A DNA stretch of 64,000 bases, from the NCBI RefSeq assembly GCF_014652275.1, contig NZ_BMYM01000002.1, forward strand, positions 958,065-1,022,064. Direction: 5' to 3'. Source of the stretch: Parahalioglobus pacificus. Its GTDB lineage: Bacteria > Pseudomonadota > Gammaproteobacteria > Pseudomonadales > Halieaceae. The notes below the pieces were generated by a model. The model was not told where the DNA came from and did no database searches. It was given only the letters and a program-made list of their open reading frames with translations. A program made the position numbers and the translations under genes. Position 1 is the first letter of the stretch. Each line of letters opens with the position of its first letter. Below are positions 53,321-63,382 of the stretch, one piece after another.

Positions 53321-55968
53321 GCAACGGGCTCACTGACGCCTATGAGCGTACCGTCTTGGCCAGACCGTGGCTGTCTCTGGCCATAGTCGCCGTGGTATTC
53401 CTGCTGGCCCTTTCGCAGGTGCCCAAGATCAAGCTGGATGCCTCGGCGGACTCTCTGCTGCTGCAGGGCGACCCCGACCTGGAGTTCTTCCGCGAAATCG
53501 GTGAAGCCTACCGTGCCGAAGAGTTTTTGCTGCTCACCTGGGCGCCGGATGGGCCGCTGTTGGGCGATGAGTCGCTGATTCCCTTGCGAGCGATGGCGGA
53601 TGAGCTGCGCGCTTTGCCCGGTGTGTCCTCCGTTACTACGGTCTGGGACGTGCCGTTGTTGGAAAGCCCACCGGTGGGACTGTCTGACATCACCGCCGGC
53701 GAGGGGCTGCCCACGCTGGAAACGCCGGACCTGGATCGCGGTTTGGCCTTGACGGAATTCACCACCAGCCCGATCTACGCCAACCTATTGGTGAGTGAGG
53801 GCGGCGACCTGACGGCGGTACAGGTGAATCTGGCCCGCGATGTCACCTACTTTACGTTGCTGGATGAGCGCGAGGAGTTGCGGCGATTGGCGCGCCGCGA
53901 TGCACTGGATGCTGCGGGGCAGGTTGAGCTTGCGCGCATCGAGGAAGCCTTCAAACAACACTCCTCAGTCGCGCTGGAACAACAGAGCCGGCTGGTCGCT
54001 GAGGTTCGCAACATTGCTGATGCGTATCGGGGCCATGCCCAGATTTTTGTGGGTGGTGTTCCGATGATCGCTTCGGATATGGTCAGCTTTGTACGCAGTG
54101 ATCTGGTGCTGTTCGGTAGCGCCATCATCGGCGTCATGTTGGTGGTGCTTGCGCTGATTTTCCGGCGCGTTCGCTGGGTTGTGATTCCTTTGGTCACCTG
54201 CGTGGTCACGGTGACCGTGATGTTGGGCTTGCTGGGTTTCCTGGATTGGCGGATGACAGTCATCTCCTCGAATTTCGTGGCCGTGCTGCTGATTATTACC
54301 CTCGCAATCGCCATTCACCTGATCGTGCGATATCGCGAGCTTCATGCTGAGGATCCTGACGGGGATCTGTATGTACGGGTTCGCGATGCTGTTCGCTTGA
54401 TGGCAGTACCCTGCCTGTACACCGGTGCGACCACCGTGGTCGCGTTTGTTTCGCTGGTGGTATCCGGTATCCAGCCAGTGATTGATTTCGGTTACATGAT
54501 GACAGTGGGAATCGTACTCGCGCTGTTACTGGCGTTCGTTATCGTGCCTTGCATGATGCTGGTCTGGCCCAAGGGCCGGCCCTTCAAGTACGGCGCTGTC
54601 CATCAGGCGATGACGGTTAAGTTTGCGGCCATTACGGATAAACACGGCACCGGTATTCTGTTAGTGACCGCCGTGCTGGTGGGCGTAGTGTTTTGGGGTG
54701 TGAGTCGTCTGCAGGTTGAAAACCGGTTCATCGACTATTTCAAGGACACCACCGAGATCTATCAGGGCATGGAGTTGCTGGACTCCAAGCTTGGCGGCAC
54801 CATCCCTCTGGATATCGTGATTTCGGCACCGGATACCAGCCAGCCATTGCCCGGTCTCGAGGCTGTTGCACCTGCAGCGGATGCGACGCCCGTCAGTGCC
54901 GATGATGAGTTCGCTGAAGACTTTGATGACTTTGCGCCTGTGGATACCAGCGCAGTGTCTGGCGAATCTCTGGATGAGTGGGACGATGGCTTTGGGGATG
55001 ACTTTGGCGATGGGTTCGGTGACGAGGGTGATGCCTTCGCTACCGAAGAATCCTTCAAACCCAGCTATTGGTTCAGCTACGAGGGTCTGCGCACCATCGA
55101 CGCGGTGCACAATTTGGTGGATGCACGTACTGAGACCGGCAAGGTGCTTTCCCTGTCGACCACCTTCGCCGTGGTAAAAGACCTGCTGGGCGCAGACATT
55201 GGCAGTGTTGAATTGGCACTGGTACAGCGCTCATTGCCGCAGGATATTGCGGATCTCATGGTGAATCCGTATTTCTCAGTAGAGGATGAACAGGCCAGGG
55301 TAACCCTGCGTGCCATGGAGACCAGCAAGGAGCTGCGTCGCGATGCGTTCCTGAAAGAACTGCATCAGGAACTGACTGACGGGCTGGGCCTGGCACCTGA
55401 GCAAGTGAAGTTCACCGGCATGCTGGTGCTCTATAACAATGTGCTCCAGAGCTTGTTCAAATCACAGATATTGACGCTTGGTGTGGTGTTCCTTGCCATT
55501 ACTGTGATGTTTTGGCTCCTGTTCCGCTCATTGCGTTTGGCGCTGATTGCCCTGGCACCCAATCTGCTGGCCGCAGGGCTGGTGCTGGGCACCATGGGAG
55601 TGCTGGGAATCCCGCTCGATATCATGACCATCACGATAGCAGCCATTGTGGTGGGCATCGGCGTGGACGATTGCATCCATTACGTTCATCGCTTTATCCG
55701 TGAATTCAAGGTTGACCGCGATTACCGTCAGAGCATGTATCGCTGCCACGGCAGTATTGGCCGTGCCATGTACTACACCACCATTACCGTCGTTATTGGT
55801 TTTTCGATGCTAACGCTGTCGAACTTCAACCCAAGCATCTACTTCGGTCTGCTGACCGTGCTTGCCATGGTTGTCGCGGTCTTGGGCGCGCTGCTGTTGC
55901 TGCCCCAATTGATTCTGGTGTTCAAGCCACTGGGGCCTGAAGGGGACGCGGGTGCAGTGTCGTCCTGA
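53317..55968 (+). CDS. RND/MMPL-family exporter with acidic periplasmic insert
   Basis: An 883-residue RND-superfamily protein of the MMPL/HpnN-like group (single gene, two halves of one plus five helices). The first helix is at about 18-37; helix blocks lie at about 255-420 and 705-870, with large periplasmic domains between. The second half has IAAIVVGIGVDDCIHYVHR, the family's acidic membrane helix. Residues about 529-575 are an insert of Asp/Glu, Gly and Phe (for example DDGFGDDFGDGFGDEGD), unlike the rest of the protein and not normal for the family. Likely substrates are lipids or hydrophobic compounds, as for relatives. ATG overlaps mpl. Confidence 0.88.
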   Translation: MSNGLTDAYERTVLARPWLSLAIVAVVFLLALSQVPKIKLDASADSLLLQGDPDLEFFREIGEAYRAEEFLLLTWAPDGPLLGDESLIPLRAMADELRALPGVSSVTTVWDVPLLESPPVGLSDITAGEGLPTLETPDLDRGLALTEFTTSPIYANLLVSEGGDLTAVQVNLARDVTYFTLLDEREELRRLARRDALDAAGQVELARIEEAFKQHSSVALEQQSRLVAEVRNIADAYRGHAQIFVGGVPMIASDMVSFVRSDLVLFGSAIIGVMLVVLALIFRRVRWVVIPLVTCVVTVTVMLGLLGFLDWRMTVISSNFVAVLLIITLAIAIHLIVRYRELHAEDPDGDLYVRVRDAVRLMAVPCLYTGATTVVAFVSLVVSGIQPVIDFGYMMTVGIVLALLLAFVIVPCMMLVWPKGRPFKYGAVHQAMTVKFAAITDKHGTGILLVTAVLVGVVFWGVSRLQVENRFIDYFKDTTEIYQGMELLDSKLGGTIPLDIVISAPDTSQPLPGLEAVAPAADATPVSADDEFAEDFDDFAPVDTSAVSGESLDEWDDGFGDDFGDGFGDEGDAFATEESFKPSYWFSYEGLRTIDAVHNLVDARTETGKVLSLSTTFAVVKDLLGADIGSVELALVQRSLPQDIADLMVNPYFSVEDEQARVTLRAMETSKELRRDAFLKELHQELTDGLGLAPEQVKFTGMLVLYNNVLQSLFKSQILTLGVVFLAITVMFWLLFRSLRLALIALAPNLLAAGLVLGTMGVLGIPLDIMTITIAAIVVGIGVDDCIHYVHRFIREFKVDRDYRQSMYRCHGSIGRAMYYTTITVVIGFSMLTLSNFNPSIYFGLLTVLAMVVAVLGALLLLPQLILVFKPLGPEGDAGAVSS

Positions 55969-56224
55969 GTGCGGCGCCTGTTGCATTTCCCCCTCTATCA
56001 ATACGCCGTTCTATGGGATGCCAGAGGGAAAAGCGGCGGGCATTGTCTGTGTGCATCTGGATGAACAGCGCCGGTGCCGCCTGTTTGGCGACCCACGCAG
56101 ACCAGCAGCTTGCGGCGATTTTCAGGCATCGGTCGAGGTGTGTGGCAGTTCACCGGAACAAGCCATTACTATTCTGGATCAATTGGAAATGGACAGCCTG
56201 CCCGATGGGCGCTCGGTACCGTGA
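55952..56224 (+). CDS. YkgJ-family cysteine-cluster protein
   Basis: A 90-residue protein starting with GTG 55952 inside the 3' end of the RND gene (17-base overlap). The cysteine pattern CRPECGACC (residues 3-11), then CVHLDEQRRCRLF and RPAACGDF, is that of the YkgJ/UPF0153 family, thought to bind zinc or an Fe-S cluster. Its function is unknown. It is coupled to the RND gene in front and lies three bases from the LonN-domain gene after it. Confidence 0.85.
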   Translation: MQCRPECGACCISPSINTPFYGMPEGKAAGIVCVHLDEQRRCRLFGDPRRPAACGDFQASVEVCGSSPEQAITILDQLEMDSLPDGRSVP

Positions 56225-56227
56225 GTA

Positions 56228-56833
56228 ATGACTGAAATATCCCTTTTCCCCCTGTCGGCGGTGCTGTTGCCGCATGGGCGCATGCCGCTACAGATTTTCG
56301 AACGGCGCTATCTGGATCTCGTGCGGGACTGTATGCGCAATGACACTGGCTTCGGCGTGATTTGGTTGCTGAAAGGCGCCGAGGTGGCCGCGTCGCAATC
56401 AGGTGAGCCTCAGCTGGCTGGCGTAGGCTGTTATGCGCGCATTGTCGATTGGGATCAGCTTCCCAATGGTTTGCTGGGCGTCACGATCGCTGGTGGCGAG
56501 CGATTTGATCTGCACAGTAGTGATCGAGCGGATAGCGGGCTGGTGATGGGCCACGTTGATCTAAAGCCGAAGCCTGAACCTGAACCCGTTCTCGAGGTTT
56601 GGCAATCGCTGGTAGCAGTGTTGCGCAGTCTTGAAAACCACCCTCACGTGCAGCGTATGGGATTGGCGGTGGATTACAACGATGCCTGGCAAGTGGCCTA
56701 CACCCTTGCTCAGCTGTTGCCCCTGGATGAGTCGCTAAAGTACGAGCTACTCACGTTGGATTCCATCGAGGCAGTGGTACGTGAGCTGGAATTGGTATTG
56801 AACGAGATTAGTGGCGAGGACAGCCAGGCCTGA
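56228..56833 (+). CDS. LON N-terminal (substrate-binding) domain protein
   Basis: A 201-residue protein consisting of the N-terminal domain of Lon alone (EISLFPLSAVLLPHGRMPLQ, IFERRYLDLVRDCM) with a C-terminal helical bundle, lacking the AAA+ and protease domains. In other bacteria stand-alone LonN proteins are of unknown role, perhaps substrate recognition. It is the last gene of the mpl-RND-YkgJ-LonN run and ends 11 bases from the convergent rnt gene. Confidence 0.88.
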   Translation: MTEISLFPLSAVLLPHGRMPLQIFERRYLDLVRDCMRNDTGFGVIWLLKGAEVAASQSGEPQLAGVGCYARIVDWDQLPNGLLGVTIAGGERFDLHSSDRADSGLVMGHVDLKPKPEPEPVLEVWQSLVAVLRSLENHPHVQRMGLAVDYNDAWQVAYTLAQLLPLDESLKYELLTLDSIEAVVRELELVLNEISGEDSQA

Positions 56834-56844
56834 GCGGCTAGGTT

Positions 56845-57480
56845 CTAGTCCTCGAAGGCGGGCATCCAGCCGCCGGAGTCTTTCCACCGGTTAACGATTT
56901 CACAGAATAGCTCGGCGGTGCGTTCTGCATCGTACGCAGCTGAATGTGCCTCTGAGTTGTCGAAGGCAATGCCGGCCTCTCCGCAGGCCTTGGCCAGCAC
57001 AGTTTGTCCGTAGGCGAGTCCCGACAGCGTGGCAGTGTCGAAGTGCGAGAACGGATGAAAGGGGTTTCGCTTGATGCCGCAGCGCTCGACAGCGGCATTC
57101 ACAAAGCCCGCATCGAAGTGGGCATTGTGGCCAACCAGTATGGCGCGATTGCAGCCCTGATCCCGAATTTCCTTTCGGATTGCCCGGAACAACTCGCCCA
57201 GTGCTTCTTCCTCGTCCACCGCCTCCCGGAAGGGGTGGTGTGGATCGATGCCGGTGAAGTCCAGTGCAGCCTGTTCAATATTGGCACCTTCAAAGGGCTT
57301 GATATTGAAGTTCAGGGTGCGGTGAACGTTTAGTCGTCCATCCTCATCCATGCGAATCAGCGTGGCCGCTATTTCCAGGATGGCGTCGGTGGCCGAGACG
57401 AAGCCGCCCGTTTCGACGTCTACCACCACTGGCAGGAAGCCGCGGAAGCGATCCGCCATGCGATGTTCTGTGTCCAGCAT
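56845..57480 (-). CDS. rnt: Ribonuclease T
   Basis: RNase T trims the 3' ends of tRNAs and stable RNAs. The 211-residue DEDDh exonuclease shows [29 protein letters not shown] and the HxxxxD motif in [14 protein letters not shown]. Start chosen at 57480 (seven bases after pyrC, GAGG upstream), rather than 57522, which overlaps pyrC; 57459 ([10 protein letters not shown]) is a further candidate. The pyrC-rnt pair is as in Pseudomonas. Confidence 0.95.
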   Translation of the reverse strand: MLDTEHRMADRFRGFLPVVVDVETGGFVSATDAILEIAATLIRMDEDGRLNVHRTLNFNIKPFEGANIEQAALDFTGIDPHHPFREAVDEEEALGELFRAIRKEIRDQGCNRAILVGHNAHFDAGFVNAAVERCGIKRNPFHPFSHFDTATLSGLAYGQTVLAKACGEAGIAFDNSEAHSAAYDAERTAELFCEIVNRWKDSGGWMPAFED

Positions 57481-57487
57481 CAAGGCC

Positions 57488-58537
57488 TCAGCTCGCGGCG
57501 CTGACGACGCGCCAGGCCACACTCTCGTTGGCGCGTAAGGGGGTCAGTGATGATTCTGTACCCAGTGGCAATGATCCGGGCACCTCCCAGGTCTCGCGTC
57601 GCAGCGTGATGGTGTCTGTATTGCGCGGCAGGCGGTAGAAATCTGGCCCAAAATGGGAGGCAAAGCCCTCCAATTTATCGAGGGCATTTTCGCCATCAAA
57701 CGCTTCGGCGTAGAGTTCAATGGCGGCATGCGCTGTGTAGGCGCCAGCACAGCCGCAGCTGGATTCTTTGCTGTGAGTGGTATGCGGCGCGGAATCGGTG
57801 CCCAGGAAAAACTTGGGATTCCCTGAGGTCGCGGCGCCCAGAAGCGCAGCCTGATGCAGCTGACGTTTTAAAATAGGCAGACAGTAGTAGTGAGGGCGTA
57901 TGCCGCCGACCAGCATGTCGTTTCGGTTCAGCAACAGGTGGTGAACAGTGATTGTCGCGCCCACATTGGCGGGCGATTCCCGCACAAAGTCCACCGCATC
58001 TTTGGTGGTGATGTGCTCTAGTACGATTCTTAGACAGGGAAAGCGCTGGGCAATCGGCGCCAAATGGCGGTCGATGAAGACTTTCTCGCGGTCGAAAATA
58101 TCGATGTCATGATCGGTGACCTCGCCGTGTATCAGTAATGGCAGGTCGTGCTTCTCCATGGCTTCTAACGTGGGGTACAGGCCGTCTAGCTCAGCAACGC
58201 CCGCATCGGAGTTGGTGGTTGCCCCTGCCGGGTAGAGCTTTACGCCTTTCACATGGCTGGAGTTTGCCGCCAGCTCCACTTCTTCCGCGCTGGTTTGGTC
58301 GGTCAGGTACAGCGTCATCAGGGGCTCGAAAGTGTGGGGAAGGCCCGCCATAGCAGCGTTAATGCGATCGCGGTACTGGGCTGCCAGCGCCACGGTAGTG
58401 ACCGGCGGTGTCAGGTTGGGCATGACGATGGCACGCTGGAAATAGCGCGCCATGTCGGCGCAGGTGGTACTCAGAGCATCGCCGTCGCGCAGGTGGACAT
58501 GCCAGTCGTCGGGGCGGGTTAGCGTCAGTTCATTCAC
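57488..58537 (-). CDS. pyrC: Dihydroorotase (class II)
   Basis: PyrC closes carbamoyl-aspartate to dihydroorotate in pyrimidine synthesis. The 349-residue metalloenzyme has the zinc motif [13 protein letters not shown], the carboxylated Lys in [14 protein letters not shown], His ligands in LLIHGEVTD and [14 protein letters not shown], and the Asp in [15 protein letters not shown]. It is divergent from argG by 143 bases. Carbamoyl phosphate from carAB in this window feeds both this pathway and the arginine pathway. Confidence 0.97.
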   Translation of the reverse strand: MNELTLTRPDDWHVHLRDGDALSTTCADMARYFQRAIVMPNLTPPVTTVALAAQYRDRINAAMAGLPHTFEPLMTLYLTDQTSAEEVELAANSSHVKGVKLYPAGATTNSDAGVAELDGLYPTLEAMEKHDLPLLIHGEVTDHDIDIFDREKVFIDRHLAPIAQRFPCLRIVLEHITTKDAVDFVRESPANVGATITVHHLLLNRNDMLVGGIRPHYYCLPILKRQLHQAALLGAATSGNPKFFLGTDSAPHTTHSKESSCGCAGAYTAHAAIELYAEAFDGENALDKLEGFASHFGPDFYRLPRNTDTITLRRETWEVPGSLPLGTESSLTPLRANESVAWRVVSAAS

Positions 58538-58680
58538 GACATTGGGCCAGAACAGAGAAAGCCGCCATGCTACCGGAATCTCGATGCGCGAGAAACTTAA
58601 GCCTTGCTGCGCCTGTGCAGAATGCCGGCCCGAGAGTACACTATGCGCCCCATTTTTAACCCAGTAAGAGGGATTGCCCG

Positions 58681-59901
58681 ATGTCAGATATCAAAAAAGT
58701 GGTACTCGCTTACTCAGGAGGCCTGGATACCTCCGTGATTGTTCGCTGGCTGCAGGATACCTATGGCTGTGAGGTGGTGACTTTCACCGCGGATATTGGT
58801 CAGGGTGAGGAAGTAGAACCCGCTCGAGCCAAAGCCGAGGCATTGGGCATTAAAGAAATCTACATCGATGACCTGCGCGAGGAGTTCGTGAGGGACTTTG
58901 TGTATCCCATGTTCCGCGCAAATACCGTCTATGAGGGTGAATATCTTCTGGGCACCTCGATTGCCCGACCACTGATTGCCAAGCGTTTGATTGATATTGC
59001 CAACGAAACGGGTGCAGATGCGATCTCACACGGCGCCACGGGCAAGGGTAATGACCAGGTCCGTTTTGAGCTTGGTGCTTACGCGTTGAAGCCGGGTATT
59101 CAGGTGATCGCCCCGTGGCGTGAGTGGGATCTGGGTTCTCGCGAGTCATTGATGGCCTATTGCGAGGAGCGCGATATTCCCGTTGATTTCTCAAGCTCCA
59201 AGAAAAAGTCCCCGTACTCCATGGACGCCAACCTGCTGCACATCTCTTATGAAGGTGGTGTGTTGGAAGACCCCTGGGCTGAATCCGAAGAGGATATGTG
59301 GCGCTGGTCTGTGAGTCCTGAGGCAGCACCGGATGAACCCACCTACGTTGAGCTGGACTTCGAGCGCGGTGACATTGTGGCTATCGATGGCGAGGCGATG
59401 TCGCCGGCGACCGTGCTGGAGACCCTGAACCGCATCGGTGGTGCCAATGGAATTGGCCGCGACGACATTGTTGAGAATCGCTACGTGGGTATGAAATCGC
59501 GCGGATGTTACGAGACTCCCGGCGGTACCATCATGCTAAAGGCGCACCGTGCAATTGAGTCACTCACGCTGGACCGTGAAGTCGCGCACCTGAAAGACGA
59601 GTTAATGCCACGCTATGCCACCCTCATCTACAACGGCTACTGGTGGTCACCCGAGCGCAAGATGCTGCAGGCTGCGATCGATGCGTCGCAGGAAACGGTC
59701 AATGGTCGCGTTCGGCTGAAGCTGTATAAAGGCAATGTGATCGTTGCAGGTCGTCAGTCCAAAGACAGCCTCTTTGATGAGCACATTGCGACCTTTGAGG
59801 AAGACGCTGGCGCCTATGACCAGGCGGATGCGGAGGGCTTCATCAAGCTCAATGCACTGCGCTTGCGCATTGCCGCCAACAAAGGGCGATCGGTCCGCTA
59901 G
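58681..59901 (+). CDS. argG: Argininosuccinate synthase
   Basis: ArgG joins citrulline and aspartate with ATP. The 406-residue protein shows the PP-loop [36 protein letters not shown] and [19 protein letters not shown]. Length and order are standard for the short class. It is divergent from pyrC and is followed after two bases by the LOG gene. Confidence 0.97.
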   Translation: MSDIKKVVLAYSGGLDTSVIVRWLQDTYGCEVVTFTADIGQGEEVEPARAKAEALGIKEIYIDDLREEFVRDFVYPMFRANTVYEGEYLLGTSIARPLIAKRLIDIANETGADAISHGATGKGNDQVRFELGAYALKPGIQVIAPWREWDLGSRESLMAYCEERDIPVDFSSSKKKSPYSMDANLLHISYEGGVLEDPWAESEEDMWRWSVSPEAAPDEPTYVELDFERGDIVAIDGEAMSPATVLETLNRIGGANGIGRDDIVENRYVGMKSRGCYETPGGTIMLKAHRAIESLTLDREVAHLKDELMPRYATLIYNGYWWSPERKMLQAAIDASQETVNGRVRLKLYKGNVIVAGRQSKDSLFDEHIATFEEDAGAYDQADAEGFIKLNALRLRIAANKGRSVR

Positions 59902-59903
59902 CT

Positions 59904-60476
59904 GTGTTGCGCTCGGTCTGTCTGTACACCGGTTCCAGCCCGGGCGCGAATCCTGCCTTTGCTGAGGCCGCCAGGACGATGGCCGAGTGTCTGGCTAATG
60001 CGGGGATCACTCTCGTCTACGGCGGCGGGCATGTGGGTTTGATGGGCGAAGCCGCCGATGCTGCCTTGGCCGCTGGCGGCGAAGTGGTCGGCATCATCCC
60101 GCGCGATATCGCCGAGAAAGAGGTTCAGCACCATGGGCTGACGGAGTTGCAGGTGGTGGACTCCATGCATCACCGCAAAATGGCCATGTTTGAACGTTCG
60201 GATGCCATGATCGCCATGCCCGGTGGATTAGGCACCATGGAAGAGCTGTTCGAGGTGTGGACCTGGAACCAGCTCGGCTTTCACGCCAAGCCTGTGGGGT
60301 TGCTGAACACGGCGGGCTATTACGACGACCTGTTGCGCTTTCTCGACACCATGGTGGAGCAGCGCTTTGTGCGGGCTGAGCACCGTGAAGTGTTGCAGGT
60401 GGAGACAGAACCTCATGTGCTGCTCAAGCGGCTGGGCGACAGCCAGGCAATCGCCGTCGATAAGTGGATGGACTAA
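59904..60476 (+). CDS. LOG-family cytokinin-type nucleotide phosphoribohydrolase
   Basis: A 190-residue Rossmann-like protein of the TIGR00730/LOG group. The signature PGGxGTxxE appears as [15 protein letters not shown] (residues about 106-120), with the partner motif [16 protein letters not shown] just before. These enzymes release ribose 5-phosphate from nucleoside monophosphates; in bacteria a role in purine salvage or dead-nucleotide clearance is likely. GTG start two bases after argG. The 3' end overlaps the convergent hydrolase gene by four bases. Confidence 0.9.
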   Translation: MLRSVCLYTGSSPGANPAFAEAARTMAECLANAGITLVYGGGHVGLMGEAADAALAAGGEVVGIIPRDIAEKEVQHHGLTELQVVDSMHHRKMAMFERSDAMIAMPGGLGTMEELFEVWTWNQLGFHAKPVGLLNTAGYYDDLLRFLDTMVEQRFVRAEHREVLQVETEPHVLLKRLGDSQAIAVDKWMD

Positions 60477-61516
60477 TCGTCAGGAACGACTCGCCAGGTT
60501 TCACCTAAAGTCATCACTCTAAAGTCGGGCGGCGCTATGCTGGCAGCCTCCATTGCGACAGCTAAGTCCTCCACCGGCTTGTTGATCGGCTCGTAGGTGA
60601 GCTGAAAGGTACCGAAATGCATGCCGATGCTGCGTTGACTGCGAAGGTCTTGATGGGCTCTCACTGCCTCCTCGGGATTGAGATGGACATCGCGCATGAA
60701 CCAGCGCGGCTCGTAAGCACCTATGGGTAGTAGAGACAATAAAAACGGGCCGTGTGCTTCGCCCGTGGCCTTGAAGTGGGCGCCGTAGCCGGTGTCGCCG
60801 CCAAAATACAAATTTCCACTGGGTGTTTTGATCACAAAGGCGCCCCATAGGGTTTTCATCTGGTCGGAGATGCCTCGACCAGACCGATGTCGACACTCCG
60901 CAAAGATAAACTCGGTATCGTTGAAGGTTGTTGAGTCACCCCAGTCCATATCCTGGTAGGCGGTCGCGCCAATCTCTCTCAGCAGGGCGCCATTGCCCAG
61001 GCCCGCAAGAATCAGGGGTGGCTGTTCTCGTTGTGCTATCAGCGCGGATAACGTGTCGGTGTCTAGATGGTCGTAGTGATTATGACTAATGAGAATCATG
61101 TCGATGGGGGGCAGGGCCTCCAAGGCCACGCCCGGCGCATTCACGCGTTTTGGCCCTGCCCAGCCCACAGGACTGGTCCGTTCGGAGTACACTGGGTCAG
61201 TGAGAATGTTGATGCCATCGACCTGTATCAGGAACGACGCGTGGTTGATGAAGGTGACGGAAAGGCCCTGCTCCAGCCTTTCCTGCGTGATCGATTGCTG
61301 CTCTGTGTCTACCCATTGCGGCCAATCGGCTGCCTGTGTGAGACTCCCCCATCCGAGGCGAATCATATCGCCCGCCGATTTTTCCATCGGCACGGTGTTT
61401 GAAAACACCTTACCATCGAAGTGATCGCTCTCGGGCCCCTGATAGCCGGGCGCTGCGAAGCAGCTCGCCAGCAGGGGCAAAACGATGAGAGCGAATAAAT
61501 GGTATCGGCATTGCAT
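60473..61516 (-). CDS. Lipoprotein metallo-beta-lactamase-fold hydrolase (NAPE-PLD-like)
   Basis: A 347-residue protein with a lipobox (LPLLASC, Cys near residue 18), so probably a lipid-anchored periplasmic protein. The metal site is [14 protein letters not shown] (HxHxDH type), with [12 protein letters not shown] and [16 protein letters not shown] as further metal motifs. It resembles NAPE-PLD/UlaG-like hydrolases that cut phosphodiester bonds in lipids. ATG 61516 starts the signal peptide; GTG 61540 would add eight residues. It lies divergent from the monooxygenase, 71 bases away. Confidence 0.88.
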   Translation of the reverse strand: MQCRYHLFALIVLPLLASCFAAPGYQGPESDHFDGKVFSNTVPMEKSAGDMIRLGWGSLTQAADWPQWVDTEQQSITQERLEQGLSVTFINHASFLIQVDGINILTDPVYSERTSPVGWAGPKRVNAPGVALEALPPIDMILISHNHYDHLDTDTLSALIAQREQPPLILAGLGNGALLREIGATAYQDMDWGDSTTFNDTEFIFAECRHRSGRGISDQMKTLWGAFVIKTPSGNLYFGGDTGYGAHFKATGEAHGPFLLSLLPIGAYEPRWFMRDVHLNPEEAVRAHQDLRSQRSIGMHFGTFQLTYEPINKPVEDLAVAMEAASIAPPDFRVMTLGETWRVVPDD

Positions 61517-61587
61517 AGTGGCGGTACGACACGGCGGCACAGGCGGATCAGCGCTAGCCTCCGGCGGAAGACAGGAGAATTGAGGTA

Positions 61588-63096
61588 ATGAGTCAGGAAG
61601 TATTAGATGTATTGATCGTGGGTGCGGGCCTCTCGGGCATCGGGGCGGCGGTGCATTTACAGACGCATTGCCCCGACCACCGCTACGCGATCATCGAGCG
61701 ACGTGAGTCTTTGGGTGGCACCTGGGACATCTTTCGCTATCCCGGTATTCGTTCTGACAGTGACATGCACACGCTGGGATACAGCTTTAAGCCCTGGCAG
61801 AACCCCAAAGCCATCGCCGACGGCCCCTCTATCCGGGCTTACATTCAAGAGGCGGCGAGTGAATACAACATCCAGGATCACATCCGTTTTGATCATCAAC
61901 TCACCGCTGCGGACTGGGATTCTGCGACTGCAACGTGGCAGGTGACCGTTGCGCACGGAGACGGCAGCCAATCGCAGCTGGTAACCCGATTCCTGTTTAT
62001 GTGCTCTGGCTATTACAGCTACGACCGTGGGCATATGCCGAAATTCCCGGGGCGCGAGGCGTTCACAGGGCCAGTTATCTGTCCGCAGTTCTGGCCGGAG
62101 GATCTGGATTACAGCGATAAGCGGGTAGTGGTGATTGGGTCGGGCGCGACGGCGATGACCTTGGTGCCGGCCATGGCCGAGGGTGGTGCGCGAGAGGTGG
62201 TTATGTTGCAGCGTTCGCCCACCTACGTGGTGTCGCGACCGAGTCGTGACCGAATTGCCAACGGTTTACGAAAAATCTTGCCCGAGAAATGGGCCTACGC
62301 GGTGACGCGCTTCAAGAACACGCGCATGCAGCAGTGGCTGTATGGGTTGGCTCGCCGCAAGCCCGAGAAGCTGAAGCAGCGCTTGTTAGGATTTGTGCGC
62401 GACGAGCTTGGCCCTGATTACGATGTGGAGAAACACTTCACGCCCAGCTATAACCCCTGGGATCAGCGGCTGTGCCTGGTGCCAGACAGTGATCTGTTCT
62501 CCGTTCTGCGGGAAGGCAAGGCGCGGGTGGCTACTGACCATATAGAGCGCTTCACTGAGGGTGGCATTCTCTTGAAGTCCGGCGAGCAACTAGATGCCGA
62601 CATTATCGTCAGTGCCACAGGTTTGGAATTGGTGATGATGGGCGACGCGCACTTCACCCGCGATGGTCAGGCCCTCGACTTCGCCAAACACTGGACCTAC
62701 AAAGGCATGATGATTTCCGACATCCCCAACATGGTGATGACCTTCGGTTACATCAATGCGTCCTGGACACTGCGCGCAGACCTGATTGCGCAATGGACAT
62801 GCCGGCTGCTGAACACAATGCGCGAGAAAGGGGCCCTATCGGTTGAGCCTGTGGTGCCCGAGGCCAAACAGGGTATGGCTGCCCGTCGCTGGATTGACGA
62901 GTTCAACCCGGGTTACATGGAGCGTGTGATGCACCTGTTCCCGCGCCAGGGCGATGCAGCGCCGTGGGTGAACCCACAGAACTACGCCAAAGACCGCGAC
63001 ATGTTCCTGAAGGGCGAGATAGATGATGGTGCCCTGGTATTTTCGGTAATGCCCGACCATTCCAAGTACCAAGGATCATCGAATCGAGCCGCGTAA
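61588..63096 (+). CDS. Flavin-containing monooxygenase (CzcO/EtaA-like, Baeyer-Villiger type)
   Basis: A 502-residue class B flavoprotein. FAD-binding GAGLSGIGAAVHL (near residue 12) and GGTWDIFRYPGIRSDSD follow the EtaA pattern, and the NADPH-binding GxGxxA is GSGATAMTLVPAM (near 190). The Baeyer-Villiger fingerprint FxGxxxHxxxWP appears as FTGPVICPQFWP, with Cys instead of the fingerprint His. This substitution may alter or abolish Baeyer-Villiger activity. Likely substrates are ketones or steroid-like compounds. GAGG lies shortly upstream of the ATG. Confidence 0.9.
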   Translation: MSQEVLDVLIVGAGLSGIGAAVHLQTHCPDHRYAIIERRESLGGTWDIFRYPGIRSDSDMHTLGYSFKPWQNPKAIADGPSIRAYIQEAASEYNIQDHIRFDHQLTAADWDSATATWQVTVAHGDGSQSQLVTRFLFMCSGYYSYDRGHMPKFPGREAFTGPVICPQFWPEDLDYSDKRVVVIGSGATAMTLVPAMAEGGAREVVMLQRSPTYVVSRPSRDRIANGLRKILPEKWAYAVTRFKNTRMQQWLYGLARRKPEKLKQRLLGFVRDELGPDYDVEKHFTPSYNPWDQRLCLVPDSDLFSVLREGKARVATDHIERFTEGGILLKSGEQLDADIIVSATGLELVMMGDAHFTRDGQALDFAKHWTYKGMMISDIPNMVMTFGYINASWTLRADLIAQWTCRLLNTMREKGALSVEPVVPEAKQGMAARRWIDEFNPGYMERVMHLFPRQGDAAPWVNPQNYAKDRDMFLKGEIDDGALVFSVMPDHSKYQGSSNRAA

Positions 63097-63115
63097 ACTT
63101 GTCGCTAGCCGAGTT

Positions 63116-63310
63116 GTGAGTTTTCAACTGCAAGAGTCGTCAGTGATCTGTCCCTATTGCTGGGAGTCGATTGACGTGCTGATCGACCCTGGAGACCTTG
63201 GAGAAAGCTACATAGAGGACTGCCAGGTGTGTTGCCAGCCGATAGAGTTTTCCGTGAGCGAAGGATTAGATGGCGAAGTCGTGATATCCATCACACAAGA
63301 AGGGGTCTAA
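63116..63310 (+). CDS. CPXCG-motif cysteine-rich protein
   Basis: A 64-residue protein with CPYCWESIDVLID and YIEDCQVCCQPIEF, the conserved arrangement of a small zinc-ribbon-like family of unknown function (CPXCG). The usual Gly after the first Cys pair is Trp here. GTG start 19 bases after the monooxygenase, so it may be in the same transcript. Function unknown. Confidence 0.85.
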   Translation: MSFQLQESSVICPYCWESIDVLIDPGDLGESYIEDCQVCCQPIEFSVSEGLDGEVVISITQEGV

Positions 63311-63382
63311 TTACTCACACCGGTTGTTAACGACTACTTACATTTGGCAGAATAACGCTGTCCGCTCCCACGGCTAGCAACA

